Shown here: piece by piece, positions 44,258 to 53,304 of the stretch
Layout of the letters: each line of letters starts with the position of its first letter
Position numbering within the stretch: the stretch's first letter is position 1
NCBI RefSeq assembly: GCF_900220965.1
Contig: NZ_OBQC01000016.1
Span: forward strand, 1-64,000
DNA from: Ureibacillus acetophenoni
GTDB lineage: Bacteria > Bacillota > Bacilli > Bacillales_A > Planococcaceae
Length of the DNA stretch: 64,000 nucleotides
Reading direction: 5' to 3'
Position numbers and translations under genes: made by a program
The notes under the pieces: generated by a model
The model's database searches: none
Told to the model about the DNA's origin: nothing
Seen by the model: the letters and a program-made list of their open reading frames with translations, nothing else

Positions 44258-46102
44258 TTGAAACCAATGCTTTTAACTCCAGCTGAAGAAATCCCTTTAA
44301 CGAACAATTGGATCTACGAAACAAAATATGACGGTTATCGATGTCTTTTGTATTGGGATCATAGTGGAATTAAACTAATGAGTCGCAATGAAAAAGAATT
44401 ATCGCAATTGTTTCCTGAAGTTATTGCATCTTGTGAGCAATATACAAACATAATATATCCATTTCTTCCACTTATTTTAGATGGTGAGCTTTGTTATTTA
44501 ACCAACCCATTTAAAAGTGAATTTTCTATCGTACAAACCCGTGGAAAAATGCGGGCCGAAGATACGATAGAACAATCATCTAAAACTTTTCCTTGTCACT
44601 TTATTGCATTCGATGTTGTTGAATATAAAGGATTAAATATTTCACAATATATACTTTCAGAAAGAAAAAGCTTGTTAAAATCTATATTCGAAACAATTCA
44701 TGCTCCGACTAATGTACTTAATGATAAAAATTATTTATTCCAATTAATCGATGTATTTAAAGATGAACAAGAAGCTTGGGGAAAGGTGAAGAAATATAAT
44801 GGTGAAGGGGTTATTGCGAAAACTATTAATAGCGTTTGGTCAAGTGGAGTTCGCTCAAGACAATGGCTAAAACTAAAAAATTGGCGATTTGTGAAAGTGA
44901 TTGTAACAAAGTATGACAAAGAAAATAGCTATTTCCATGGTTCTGTTTATAGAGATGGACAATTAGTGGAAATTGTTATTTTCAAGCATGGCCTTTCTGA
45001 ATCTGAAATGGACACGTTAGTTTCCTTTTTTCAGAAAAATGGTAGAAAATTATCTTCTGAAGTATGGTCACTAGAACCATCTATCTGTGTAGAAATTGCT
45101 TGTATCGACTTTGATGGAAAGAAACTAAGGGAACCGAGATTTCATAAATTCTGCTTCGACGTAGAACTTCAAGAAGTGAATTGGAGGGCAATGCAAAGAT
45201 CTCTAAACCCTATTCCAGAGGTTGTGCAAATTACTCATCCAGATAAGCCGGTATGGCCAAAAGCTAACTTAGAAAAAGACGACTACTTACATTTTTTACA
45301 ACAAGTTGCACAGTACCAACTTCCTTTTTTAAAGAACAGGTTACTTACGGCAATTCGATTTCCACACGGAGTTCCTGGAGAAAGTTTCTATCAAAAAAAT
45401 GCTCCTGATTACACACCGGATTTTGTGCAAACAAAGCGACATGAAGACATAAATTATATTATTTGTAATAATATAGAAACACTTTTATGGTTAGGCAATC
45501 AACTCGCACTGGAATTTCATATACCTTTTCAAACAATCGATACAGAATTCCCAACCGAGATTGTTTTTGATTTAGACCCACCATCAGTAAATGAATTCAC
45601 TCTCGCTATAGATGCCGCCTTAATGATGAAAGAGATTTTTGATCAACTAGGTTTACAATCATTTGTTAAAACATCAGGTGGAAAGGGATTACAAATCTAT
45701 ATTCCTATACCAAAAAGCACTTTTTCGTATGATGATACACGAATTTTTACTGAGTTTGTATGTATGTATTTATGTATGGAAGCGCCAAGTAAATTTACGA
45801 CAGAACGGTTAAAAAAGAACCGACACGGGAAATTGTATTTGGATTATATTCAACACGCGGAAGGAAAAACGATTATTGCTCCGTACTCATCTAGAGGAAA
45901 TGAGCTTGGCTGTATAGCTACACCTCTACGTTGGGAAGAAGTTACACACAAATTGCGACCTGAATTATTCACTATACCTGTAGTAATCGAACGTATTAGA
46001 AAAGATGGAGATCCTTTTTTACACTTTAGAGAAGTTGGTGAAAATCAAAATTTCGAGGTCGTTCTAGCTAACCTGAAAAAGTTAATTGAAACAAGAAAAT
46101 AA
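44258..46102 (+). CDS. ligD: ATP-dependent DNA ligase LigD with polymerase domain
   Basis: A 614-residue NHEJ ligase. The N-terminal ligase domain has the adenylation lysine (ETKYDGYRC, Lys23), EGVIAK and WLKLK motifs; the OB fold follows; the C-terminal archaeo-eukaryotic primase-type polymerase domain has VFDLDPP and KTSGGKGLQIYIPI. There is no phosphoesterase domain, as in Bacillus LigD. I place the start at TTG 44258, eight bases after AAAGAGG; the ATG at 44237 has no ribosome binding site. It acts with Ku encoded divergently. Confidence 0.94.
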   Translation: MKPMLLTPAEEIPLTNNWIYETKYDGYRCLLYWDHSGIKLMSRNEKELSQLFPEVIASCEQYTNIIYPFLPLILDGELCYLTNPFKSEFSIVQTRGKMRAEDTIEQSSKTFPCHFIAFDVVEYKGLNISQYILSERKSLLKSIFETIHAPTNVLNDKNYLFQLIDVFKDEQEAWGKVKKYNGEGVIAKTINSVWSSGVRSRQWLKLKNWRFVKVIVTKYDKENSYFHGSVYRDGQLVEIVIFKHGLSESEMDTLVSFFQKNGRKLSSEVWSLEPSICVEIACIDFDGKKLREPRFHKFCFDVELQEVNWRAMQRSLNPIPEVVQITHPDKPVWPKANLEKDDYLHFLQQVAQYQLPFLKNRLLTAIRFPHGVPGESFYQKNAPDYTPDFVQTKRHEDINYIICNNIETLLWLGNQLALEFHIPFQTIDTEFPTEIVFDLDPPSVNEFTLAIDAALMMKEIFDQLGLQSFVKTSGGKGLQIYIPIPKSTFSYDDTRIFTEFVCMYLCMEAPSKFTTERLKKNRHGKLYLDYIQHAEGKTIIAPYSSRGNELGCIATPLRWEEVTHKLRPELFTIPVVIERIRKDGDPFLHFREVGENQNFEVVLANLKKLIETRK

Positions 46103-46163
46103 ACCTTCACCTAAATTGTAAATTGTCCAGTTAATACAATTGGATAATTTCGAGGTGAAGGTT
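46103..46163. terminator. Bidirectional terminator between ligD and ctaG
   Basis: AACCTTCACCT and AGGTGAAGGTT form the base of a long hairpin with an inner AATTGT/ACAATT stem, with T-rich flanks on both strands. Confidence 0.8.
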
Positions 46164-46166
46164 TTT

Positions 46167-46958
46167 CTAATTGAAGGAATAACTAGTTAAGGTTGTAGAC
46201 TTTTTAACCCTTGAAGAACTATAAAGTTGATACCATAAAATAATAACGACGATAACATCTATAAAGTCTCCACCATAGTACATCGTCATACCACCTAACT
46301 CAGCATCTTGCTTTGATACACCACGCGGAGGATTTACATAAATCCATTTGGATAGAATACTATGACCAGCCATGTAAAGAATGATTACAATTGAACGCAT
46401 CTTAAAAGAGGTACGATGTGGTGTTGGGTCAATATAAATAATAGAGATTGTAAATAAATACCCAGCCAAAAATATGTGTAAATGTACGATTAACGCCAGA
46501 AGCCAGGAATGGTGCATTGCTTCAAATAATTTCGTTGTATAAAGAAGCCATAGCCCTCCTAAATTTAACGTGCTTGCTATGATTGGATGACTCACAGTTT
46601 GAATATATTTACTCTTCAATAACTTACTTACTTTTCTAGCAGCTGGCACTGGTATAGATCGAAGTAATAATGTCATAGGTGCTGAAAGAGCGATTAACAA
46701 TGGACCTAACATTCCTAGTAATAGATGACTATACATATGAAAGACGAAATTAGTATGAGCATTTTCTGCAATAGGCCCGATGCATGCCGAAGCAATAACA
46801 ATAATACCCATAATAAATAATATAGTTCGATAGAAAGGCCATTTACGGAATACTTTATTTGAATAGTTAATAGCTAATATATATAAGAAAATAATTAGGA
46901 TAAAGGGAATGAGCCATAAAAAGCTAACTAGATTCATTGGATAGTCATTATGATGCAA
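46167..46958 (-). CDS. ctaG: Cytochrome c oxidase assembly factor CtaG
   Basis: A 263-residue membrane protein with about seven helices and conserved histidines (HMYSHLLLGMLGPLLIALSAP, HSWLLALIVHLHIFLAGYLF, MAGHSILSKWIY, MYYGGDFIDV). The caa3-type CtaG family is needed for assembly of the CuA/CuB oxidase. It follows and overlaps the DUF2243 gene, a common pair in bacilli. The start is taken as TTG 46958 behind GTGAGGG; a GTG four codons upstream overlaps that site. Confidence 0.9.
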   Translation of the reverse strand: MHHNDYPMNLVSFLWLIPFILIIFLYILAINYSNKVFRKWPFYRTILFIMGIIVIASACIGPIAENAHTNFVFHMYSHLLLGMLGPLLIALSAPMTLLLRSIPVPAARKVSKLLKSKYIQTVSHPIIASTLNLGGLWLLYTTKLFEAMHHSWLLALIVHLHIFLAGYLFTISIIYIDPTPHRTSFKMRSIVIILYMAGHSILSKWIYVNPPRGVSKQDAELGGMTMYYGGDFIDVIVVIILWYQLYSSSRVKKSTTLTSYSFN

Positions 46959-47424
46959 CTTTTCCCTCACTCACTTTTGTTTTATTTTTTTCACCTTTTA
47001 AAATAATTAATCCAATCACAATCATGATTGCAGCTATAACATTCCAAACTAAGTCATAGTAAAAAATTTCAACATCGTATCGTATTTGATGTAACCTCAT
47101 AAGTTTATGTTGGATAATACCGTCATACAATTGGAATACCCCTGCCCCCAATATATACGAACCAAACCAACGTTTCTTCTGCCAACTATTTTTCTTTTTT
47201 AAATCGGCGACCATAAATAATGCTGCGACTGTCGCAAACCAGCTAAATGCATGAAATAATCCATCTGAAATTAATCCAACACTCGTTGTCGACTTATCGT
47301 AAAAATGGTGCCAGTGAAGTAGTTGATGAAAAATCACTTCATCAATAAATGCAACAGCGCCTAATCCAAATAAAATCCCAGACCAAAAATTTAAAGATTC
47401 CGTTGTTCGATTTAGTGTCCTCAT
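46948..47424 (-). CDS. DUF2243 membrane protein
   Basis: A 158-residue protein with four hydrophobic segments. Histidine-rich motifs GAVAFIDEVIFHQLLHWHHF and DGLFHAFSWFATVAALFM, plus DGIIQHKLMRLHQIRY, define DUF2243. Its consistent pairing with CtaG suggests a part in oxidase or copper/haem handling; that is inference. ATG 47424 follows AAAGAGG by nine bases. Array D lies upstream. Confidence 0.85.
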   Translation of the reverse strand: MRTLNRTTESLNFWSGILFGLGAVAFIDEVIFHQLLHWHHFYDKSTTSVGLISDGLFHAFSWFATVAALFMVADLKKKNSWQKKRWFGSYILGAGVFQLYDGIIQHKLMRLHQIRYDVEIFYYDLVWNVIAAIMIVIGLIILKGEKNKTKVSEGKVAS

Positions 47425-47559
47425 TTTCCCAATCCTCTTTCGCATAATTTTCCATTAATTTCATATTTGCCATGAAAGATGATTTTTATAATAGCGACTA
47501 CGTAATTATTCTAGAAATAGAACGCATAACAAGTTGGCGCTTAGCCTGTTAGATGCAGA

Positions 47560-47732
47560 TATTAGAAAAAATGCATTTGTTATTAGAAAATCCACGAGGG
47601 ATATTAGAAAAATTCACGACTTATTAGAATCGTCTTTTGATTTCCCTAGGTTTGAAGCACATATTAGAATAAATACATATGTTATTAGAAAATTCACGTG
47701 GAATATTAGAAAAAATTCAGGACTTTTTAGAA
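47560..47732. repeat. Phased TATTAGAA repeat array D (about 21-bp period)
   Basis: TATTAGAA occurs at 47560, 47581, 47602, 47622, 47662, 47683 and 47704, with a last TTTTAGAA at 47725. The spacing is 20-21 bp, or 40 bp once where one copy has decayed. This equals two helical turns, so all copies face the same side of the DNA. Most are followed by A tracts. Flanks (TTCACGAC, TCCACGAGG, TTCACGTGG) are also related. Confidence 0.85.
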
Positions 47733-47743
47733 TCCACAAAAAA

Positions 47744-47770
47744 ATGGCTCCCCAAAAACGAGAGCCATTA
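47744..47770 (-). terminator. Terminator of the SleL-like gene
   Basis: On the minus strand ATGGCTC, an 11-nt loop, GAGCCAT, then TTTTTTG. Confidence 0.85.
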
Positions 47771-47781
47771 AAAATATTTAA

Positions 47782-49113
47782 TTATCTCTTCACCACATTA
47801 AAGTTCTCATTAATTAATAACCAATTTTGTGGGAATGGGAAGCCTAATTTCCAATAACTAATGCCACGTAAACCAAGACGTTTCATTAAATTAATCTTTG
47901 CTTGGATTGACCGCGCATCTTCAAACCAAACTTTATGAGCTACGCCATCTGAGCTTACATAGTTAAAGTTTGGTGCTTGTGCTTCATAATCATAGGCGAT
48001 AACTGCATTATTCTCTCTAGCTATTTCAATTGCTCGTTGTGGACTAACCGCACGAGCATATTCCCCGCCTTCAACATAAGGGAGCTTCCAATCATACCCA
48101 TAAAGATTCTGACCCATCATAATTTTATTTGCTGGCATTTCAGTTAATGCATACCTAATCACATCTTCAACAGGACCAATTGGAGAAACAGCCATTGGCG
48201 GTCCACCTGAATAACCCCACTCATACGTCATCAGTACAACAAAATCTACAATTTGACCATGTGCACGATAATCATGAGCCTCATACCATTGGCCAGCTTG
48301 CTCTCTACTTGTCTTCGGTGCCAACGCGCTCGAAATTAAAAAACCTTCATTATGCAAATAGTCGGCAGCTTTTCGTAAAAAATTATTATATGCTTCTCGT
48401 TGGTCTGGTGGTAAAAATTCAAAATCAAAGTGAATATCTGTTACTCCACCAATTCTGCGTGCCTCATCGACAATGTTTTCTAATAATACATCTTGAACAG
48501 CTGAACTTTGCAAAATCGCTCTGGCTAAATCATCACTAAATTGACCTTCTTCTAAGTTCGTTACAACTAACATTAATGAGGCGCCCGATTCTCGAGCAAC
48601 TTCTGGTATTCCGTTAGTTGGAATAGGATCTAAACTCCCATCTCTTCTAGCTTCATAACTAAACGGAGCTAAATACGTTAAAGAGGGGCCAACTTCCCTT
48701 GCTTGGTCTAACAATTCTTGACTAACCGTTTCTCCCATCGGCTCAATATATATATTGACCTCAGCGTTCGTTTTTTGCATCGGTGGTATATAAAGCCTCG
48801 TACCAACTTGTAATGGCTGATTAGGATTAATTCCGTTTATTTGCGCAAGTGTATTTGGGTTTTGACCAAATCGTTGTGCAATGGAAAATAAAGTATCGCC
48901 CGCACGTACCCAATAATAACTACCCACAATAGGAATAACAAGCGCTTGCCCAATAACTAATGCGTCATTTTCATTTAATTGATTTGCTTGTAATATTGTT
49001 TGATAATTAACACCATATGCTTGTGAAATCCCCCATACAGAATCCCCTTGTTGAACTACATGGATTTGGATGATAACACTCCTTCTATCACTTTTTTCAC
49101 AATTCAAATGCAT
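47782..49113 (-). CDS. Spore cortex-lytic glycoside hydrolase, SleL/YaaH type (LysM, GH18)
   Basis: A cortical fragment-lysing N-acetylglucosaminidase-type protein. Two LysM domains (IHVVQQGDSVWGISQAYGV and YYWVRAGDTLFSIAQRFG) precede a GH18 barrel with the catalytic DIHFDFEFL segment, and VVLMTYEWGYSGGPP and GISYWKLGFPFPQNW at the end. Very close to B. subtilis YaaH, which degrades the cortex at germination; this supports an endospore former. The start is uncertain: ATG 49113 is given, but the only good ribosome binding site (AGAAGGAG) points to an ATC at 49071 that would give MQIHVVQ as in homologues. Confidence 0.92.
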   Translation of the reverse strand: MHLNCEKSDRRSVIIQIHVVQQGDSVWGISQAYGVNYQTILQANQLNENDALVIGQALVIPIVGSYYWVRAGDTLFSIAQRFGQNPNTLAQINGINPNQPLQVGTRLYIPPMQKTNAEVNIYIEPMGETVSQELLDQAREVGPSLTYLAPFSYEARRDGSLDPIPTNGIPEVARESGASLMLVVTNLEEGQFSDDLARAILQSSAVQDVLLENIVDEARRIGGVTDIHFDFEFLPPDQREAYNNFLRKAADYLHNEGFLISSALAPKTSREQAGQWYEAHDYRAHGQIVDFVVLMTYEWGYSGGPPMAVSPIGPVEDVIRYALTEMPANKIMMGQNLYGYDWKLPYVEGGEYARAVSPQRAIEIARENNAVIAYDYEAQAPNFNYVSSDGVAHKVWFEDARSIQAKINLMKRLGLRGISYWKLGFPFPQNWLLINENFNVVKR

Positions 49114-49168
49114 TGTAAGAAACACTTCGATTCATTTTATGATTCATCTGCAAAAGTCATAACAAAAA

Positions 49169-49209
49169 AAGTGCCAAGCACCCAAACAATTCTAAATCTC
49201 AGAATTTTT
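49169..49209 (-). terminator. Terminator of the YkuI-like gene
   Basis: On the minus strand AAGTGC and GCACTT flank a loop, followed by a run of seven T. The hairpin has several internal mismatches. Confidence 0.6.
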
Positions 49210-49223
49210 GAGTACTACAGCAC

Positions 49224-50426
49224 TTAATTCACAATATTATGTTCAAATAAATAATCATAAGAAATGTCTATAAATACAAATTCTTTATTATTTATAGGCA
49301 TTGAATAAGTTCTCGTCAGTTCACCTGTTTCAATATCACTATATGCCGATGACAGTTGGCCTTTCTCATCATTTCTCATTTTAATAATGTTGAAAAGGAA
49401 ATAAGGTCGCCAACTCCAATTTTTCCCTATTGCGTTATTATGAACGTTCCAAGTACCATTTTTAAAGAAAATATTCGGTGAAGTTTGGAATCCTTCTTCA
49501 TTACATATATAAAAACGGAAAGCATAGGCTTCTAATTTTTTTGATAACTGTAAGAGACTATCGACATTATTGCTTGCAGGTTTTACTTCTTCTACGATGG
49601 TTGTGATCGTTTTTTGAAGTTTTTTCATCTCATCATATTTTAATTCTAATAGTTTTTTCTCAGCAGAAATAAAATGTTGACATTCACTTCTGAACTTTTC
49701 CTTTAATGTATATCGAGAAATGAATTCCTTCACTGGCTTTTGTAAACTTTCGCCTTTAAAATAACGGGCACCATTTTTCCATGCATGATGCAGTTGGTAA
49801 TCCGTTTGGATATTTTCAAAGAGTAACGACGCTCCTATTTTTAATGCAAGGGATTGAAGTGTTGTGAAAACATGATTTTGAGCTCCCCATTTATTATAAT
49901 TCAGTTGAGTGACGTTAATTTTTAAAACTGTTGGTTCAAGCATCAATATTTGGTCGAGATTACTTTGGGATCCGATATTATCTAGCGCCACTTTTACTCC
50001 ATAAGTCTTTATATATCGAAGAGGATGGAGTAACTGTTCGAAATCCCCGGTTACATTATGTTCTGGAATTACTAAGTAGATATGTGGAAATAATGACTCA
50101 TCCAAATATTTTTTCAGCACATTAAAATACAATTCACCAAAATCAGTCATTAATAAGTTTGGATTGCACGGTAAAAATAAACTTACTTCTTTTAATTGTT
50201 CTAAAGAAGCTTTTATAGATTTTTCAACAATTGATAACTGTAACTCTTTTCGCAATTCCGGAGACTCAGTTTCATTGTAAATAAAATCGTTAATATTATA
50301 AGAGTTCCCCTCATCTTCAAAACCGATGACTTCATAGCCCACAAGAACGTGTTCATCTGCACTATAAATGGGTTCATAAAGTATTTCTAACAAATCTAGT
50401 TTCTCTAAGACGTCAAGAACATTCAT
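49224..50426 (-). CDS. YkuI-like EAL-domain protein (probably c-di-GMP-binding, degenerate)
   Basis: A 400-residue protein with an EAL domain (about 1-245) and a C-terminal PAS/GAF-like domain (about 270-400, ENWSWRPYFL-type block NWSWRPYFLFNII). It aligns along its length with B. subtilis YkuI, which binds c-di-GMP without clear phosphodiesterase activity. The signature is YEVIGFEDE instead of E(A/V)LxR, and the ExTE metal position reads VIPEHN, so catalysis is doubtful. ATG 50426 is chosen behind GGGGG; no GGDEF partner is adjacent. Confidence 0.85.
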   Translation of the reverse strand: MNVLDVLEKLDLLEILYEPIYSADEHVLVGYEVIGFEDEGNSYNINDFIYNETESPELRKELQLSIVEKSIKASLEQLKEVSLFLPCNPNLLMTDFGELYFNVLKKYLDESLFPHIYLVIPEHNVTGDFEQLLHPLRYIKTYGVKVALDNIGSQSNLDQILMLEPTVLKINVTQLNYNKWGAQNHVFTTLQSLALKIGASLLFENIQTDYQLHHAWKNGARYFKGESLQKPVKEFISRYTLKEKFRSECQHFISAEKKLLELKYDEMKKLQKTITTIVEEVKPASNNVDSLLQLSKKLEAYAFRFYICNEEGFQTSPNIFFKNGTWNVHNNAIGKNWSWRPYFLFNIIKMRNDEKGQLSSAYSDIETGELTRTYSMPINNKEFVFIDISYDYLFEHNIVN

Positions 50427-50726
50427 TAACATAAACCCCCACACACATAATTATGTAACCCAACAACTATTTATATTTTTAATTATACATTAATAAAAAT
50501 GTTAGAAAAAGTAATAATAAATGTATATTTTTAAATAAAAACTTATAATTATACAACTGAACACAATAAACATTTAGTTAATTCTTATTATATGCAAATA
50601 GAATGTATTTCTGTACTTATTTTTATAGAATACCAACAACATCTTATTTGTTTAATATAATAATAATTCAAATACACATACAAAAAAAACAATCACCTCA
50701 ATAAATAGAAGTGATTGTAGAAAAGA
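50427..50726. other. AT-rich intergenic region, no gene seen
   Basis: About 300 bp, extremely A+T-rich. It contains the terminator of the multidrug transporter gene (50684-50718) and presumably the promoter of the YkuI-like gene. Nothing else is recognised. Confidence 0.6.
50684..50718 (-). terminator. Terminator of the DHA2 transporter gene
   Basis: On the minus strand CAATCACTTC pairs with GAGGTGATTG, followed by TTTTTTTTG. Confidence 0.85.
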
Positions 50727-52187
50727 TTAGGCTTTTGCTTTTTGATTCACAACTCTTTTAAGAAATAAAGACAAAATCAATGCAACTAGAGCGATAAATG
50801 TTGCAACTAAAAATGATAATTGAATTCCTTCAAGTAATGCTTGTGACTCAATTGTCTTTATTACATCCTCTGTTAATGTCCCTTTTGCTGCTGCATCAGC
50901 TGCTAAACTTTCACCAACAGATGTACTTTTTGAAGACATGATTGCTACTAATACTGCAGTCCCAATTGAACCTGCAATCTGTTGTATCGTATTATTCGCT
51001 GCCGTACCATGAGGGTATAGTTTTGCATTTAACGAGTTTAATCCATTTGTCGCGATAGGCATCATTACAAGGGCAATCCCAAGAGAACGAACCGAAAATA
51101 CACCTATAATATACATATAACTTGAGTCCATATTTAAGTGGGATAACATAAAAGTGGTAATAACCATGATCGATAAACCTATGATGGCTAATGGTTTGGG
51201 ACCAATTTTATCAAATATTTTCCCTGTTACTGGAGACATAAATGCCATTACAAGGGCACCGGGTAACATCATTAAACCAGATACAAATGGTTCAATTCCT
51301 CTTACACTTTGAACATAGGCAGGTGTTAAAATCATACCACCCATCATTGCCATGGATAATACTGCACTAATAATAGCTGCTAATGCATACATTGGCGATT
51401 TAAATACGCCCATATCTAATACTGGTGATTCGAGTTTTAATTGTCGAAGTACAAATAAAATAACCCCTATTATACCAATAATCATCGTTGTTATGACAAT
51501 CGGATCTGTCCAACCCTTCTCACCTGCAGTACTGAATCCATAAAGTAATCCACCAAATCCAATAGTTGATAACACTAAGGAGAAGTAATCTAAAGTTACT
51601 TTTCTTGTCGGCAATACATTTTCAAGTTTCCAAATACTAAAAAGAATACTAATAATAGCAAATGGCAATATCATTGTGAAAAGAACTCTCCAATGATAAT
51701 GTTCAACAATATATCCAGATAATGTTGGCCCAATAGCAGGTGCGGCGATCATAACTAATCCAAATATACCCATTGCTGCACCGCGCTTTTCTACAGGAAA
51801 ACTAATTAACATTACATTCATTAATAATGGTCCCATAAATGCGGCACCAACTGCTTGTAACATACGCCCTGCTAATAAAACTCCGAAGACTGGTGCAAGT
51901 GCTGCAAGTAATGTACCTAATGTAAAAATGATTGTCGATACAATAAATAAAGGTCTAGTGTTGTATCGCGTAATAAAAAATGCTGAAGCAGGAATTAGTA
52001 TCCCACTAACTAACATATATCCATTGGCTAACCATTGAATGGTTGTATAGTCTACTCCAAGGTCTACCATCATAGATGGGAGAGCAACATTGAGTAATGT
52101 ATTATTTAAAAAAGCAACAAAAGCACCCACAAATAAAATAACAATCATTAAATATGGGGGCTTTTTCATAACTTGTTCAGTTTGCAT
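50727..52187 (-). CDS. MFS multidrug efflux transporter, DHA2 (14-TMS) family
   Basis: A 486-residue membrane protein with about 14 hydrophobic segments. The N-terminal NNTLLNVALPSMMVDLG, QWLANGYMLVSG and RMLQAVGAAFMGPLLMNVM, and the motif C-like GPTLSGYIVEHYHWRVLF (near 155-172) are hallmarks of the DHA2 drug:proton antiporters (LmrB/EmrB group). It is divergent from a TetR gene, the usual repressor arrangement, so expression is probably induced by the pumped compound, which is unknown. Confidence 0.92.
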   Translation of the reverse strand: MQTEQVMKKPPYLMIVILFVGAFVAFLNNTLLNVALPSMMVDLGVDYTTIQWLANGYMLVSGILIPASAFFITRYNTRPLFIVSTIIFTLGTLLAALAPVFGVLLAGRMLQAVGAAFMGPLLMNVMLISFPVEKRGAAMGIFGLVMIAAPAIGPTLSGYIVEHYHWRVLFTMILPFAIISILFSIWKLENVLPTRKVTLDYFSLVLSTIGFGGLLYGFSTAGEKGWTDPIVITTMIIGIIGVILFVLRQLKLESPVLDMGVFKSPMYALAAIISAVLSMAMMGGMILTPAYVQSVRGIEPFVSGLMMLPGALVMAFMSPVTGKIFDKIGPKPLAIIGLSIMVITTFMLSHLNMDSSYMYIIGVFSVRSLGIALVMMPIATNGLNSLNAKLYPHGTAANNTIQQIAGSIGTAVLVAIMSSKSTSVGESLAADAAAKGTLTEDVIKTIESQALLEGIQLSFLVATFIALVALILSLFLKRVVNQKAKA

Positions 52188-52358
52188 CTATATCGTTCTC
52201 ACTTTCTAATCTAATATTTTAGATGAAATTTATTTTATACCCTCAGTCCATTTATTTCAATATTTTTATACTATAAGTTTAAAAAATGTTTTAATGAAAG
52301 GGTTTACAGGCTATACTTGTGGTATAATTTTTTTATTAAAAACGATAAGGTGATCCCA

Positions 52359-53261
52359 GTGAACAAGCGTAAACGCCAAATAATAAGATCAGCGCGTAAA
52401 TTATTTATTGAACAAGGTTTTAACGATACTTCTATTATGGACATAATTGCAGCTGCAAATATTTCAAAAGGAACATTTTATAATCACTTCAACTCAAAAA
52501 GTGAATGTTTAATTGCGATCTTAGAAGAAGCTCGAGAGGTAGCCACTAACCGCCGATATGAAGTAGCAATGAATAAAGAGCTTTCCGATGTGAATGTTTT
52601 AATTGAACAAATTTCTTTACTTATGCACGTAAACCGCGAACATAACTTAGTTCGAATATTCGAATCCATTTCAGGAAGTAACGATCATGAACTTAAAGCG
52701 GTTATGGAAAAGCATTTAATTTTAGAATTGTACTGGCTTTCCAACCGTTTGGTCGATGTATTTGGAGAAAAAATAAGAAGAGTTTCATTTGAATTAGCAG
52801 TGTATGCAATCGGCATGATGCAAAGTATTTTACGTACTTATGTCAGTGCGACAGGACAACCTGCTTCCCCTGAAATGGTTGTAAGTACGATTATTAAAAA
52901 CGTCGAAACAATTGCACCACGTCTTTTAAAAAATGAGAACCAAGAATTGATCTTCACTCCTGACATTTCTCAAGCTTTAATCAATAAAATTGAAGATCGG
53001 CCAGTGTCAAAACAGTTAATCATAGATCAGCTGAAAGGATTTATTAATAACTTAACTGAGGTTGATTCAAATAAGGGTTATGAGTACGCTTCATACTTAC
53101 TTAAAGAATTAGATTCTAAGGAAGAGTGGGACTCAATTTTTGAAGCTGTCCTTTCTGCGTTCAATCGAACTTATAGTAATACTCCACATGAAGCAGAAGC
53201 TCATCAAATCGCTATATATATTTGGCGATATTTAGATATCAACAAAGAAAAAAGGACATAA
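52359..53261 (+). CDS. TetR-family regulator, probable repressor of the DHA2 pump
   Basis: A 300-residue TetR protein, long for the family. The N-terminal helix-turn-helix (RSARKLFIEQGFNDTSIMDI, IAAANISKGTFYNHFNSKSE) is followed by a helical ligand domain and an extra C-terminal helical part. I choose the GTG at 52359 after AAGGTGA; the longer frame from 52317 has no ribosome binding site. The 171-bp gap to the divergent transporter gene should hold a shared operator. The ligand is unknown. Confidence 0.88.
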   Translation: MNKRKRQIIRSARKLFIEQGFNDTSIMDIIAAANISKGTFYNHFNSKSECLIAILEEAREVATNRRYEVAMNKELSDVNVLIEQISLLMHVNREHNLVRIFESISGSNDHELKAVMEKHLILELYWLSNRLVDVFGEKIRRVSFELAVYAIGMMQSILRTYVSATGQPASPEMVVSTIIKNVETIAPRLLKNENQELIFTPDISQALINKIEDRPVSKQLIIDQLKGFINNLTEVDSNKGYEYASYLLKELDSKEEWDSIFEAVLSAFNRTYSNTPHEAEAHQIAIYIWRYLDINKEKRT

Positions 53262-53267
53262 CGATAA

Positions 53268-53302
53268 ACACCACATCACTCTTATTGAGTAATGTGGTGT
53301 TT
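53268..53302. terminator. Bidirectional terminator between the TetR gene and yndM
   Basis: AAACACCACAT pairs with ATGTGGTGTTT, with an inner ACTC/GAGT stem, and T-rich sequence follows on both strands. Confidence 0.85.
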
Positions 53303-53304
53303 TA

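Larger units (their letters stand above)
47425..47781. other. Intergenic region with phased repeat array D
   Basis: About 355 bp between the DUF2243 gene and the SleL-like gene. It contains array D (47560-47732), the terminator of the hydrolase (47744-47770) and about 130 bp with the DUF2243 promoter, not resolved. Confidence 0.65.

Noticed and set aside
47534-47857. Plus-strand frame with a heptad IRK repeat over array D
   Set aside because: The 21-bp period gives a seven-residue repeat automatically. The frame continues through a terminator into the end of the hydrolase gene and has no convincing start signal.
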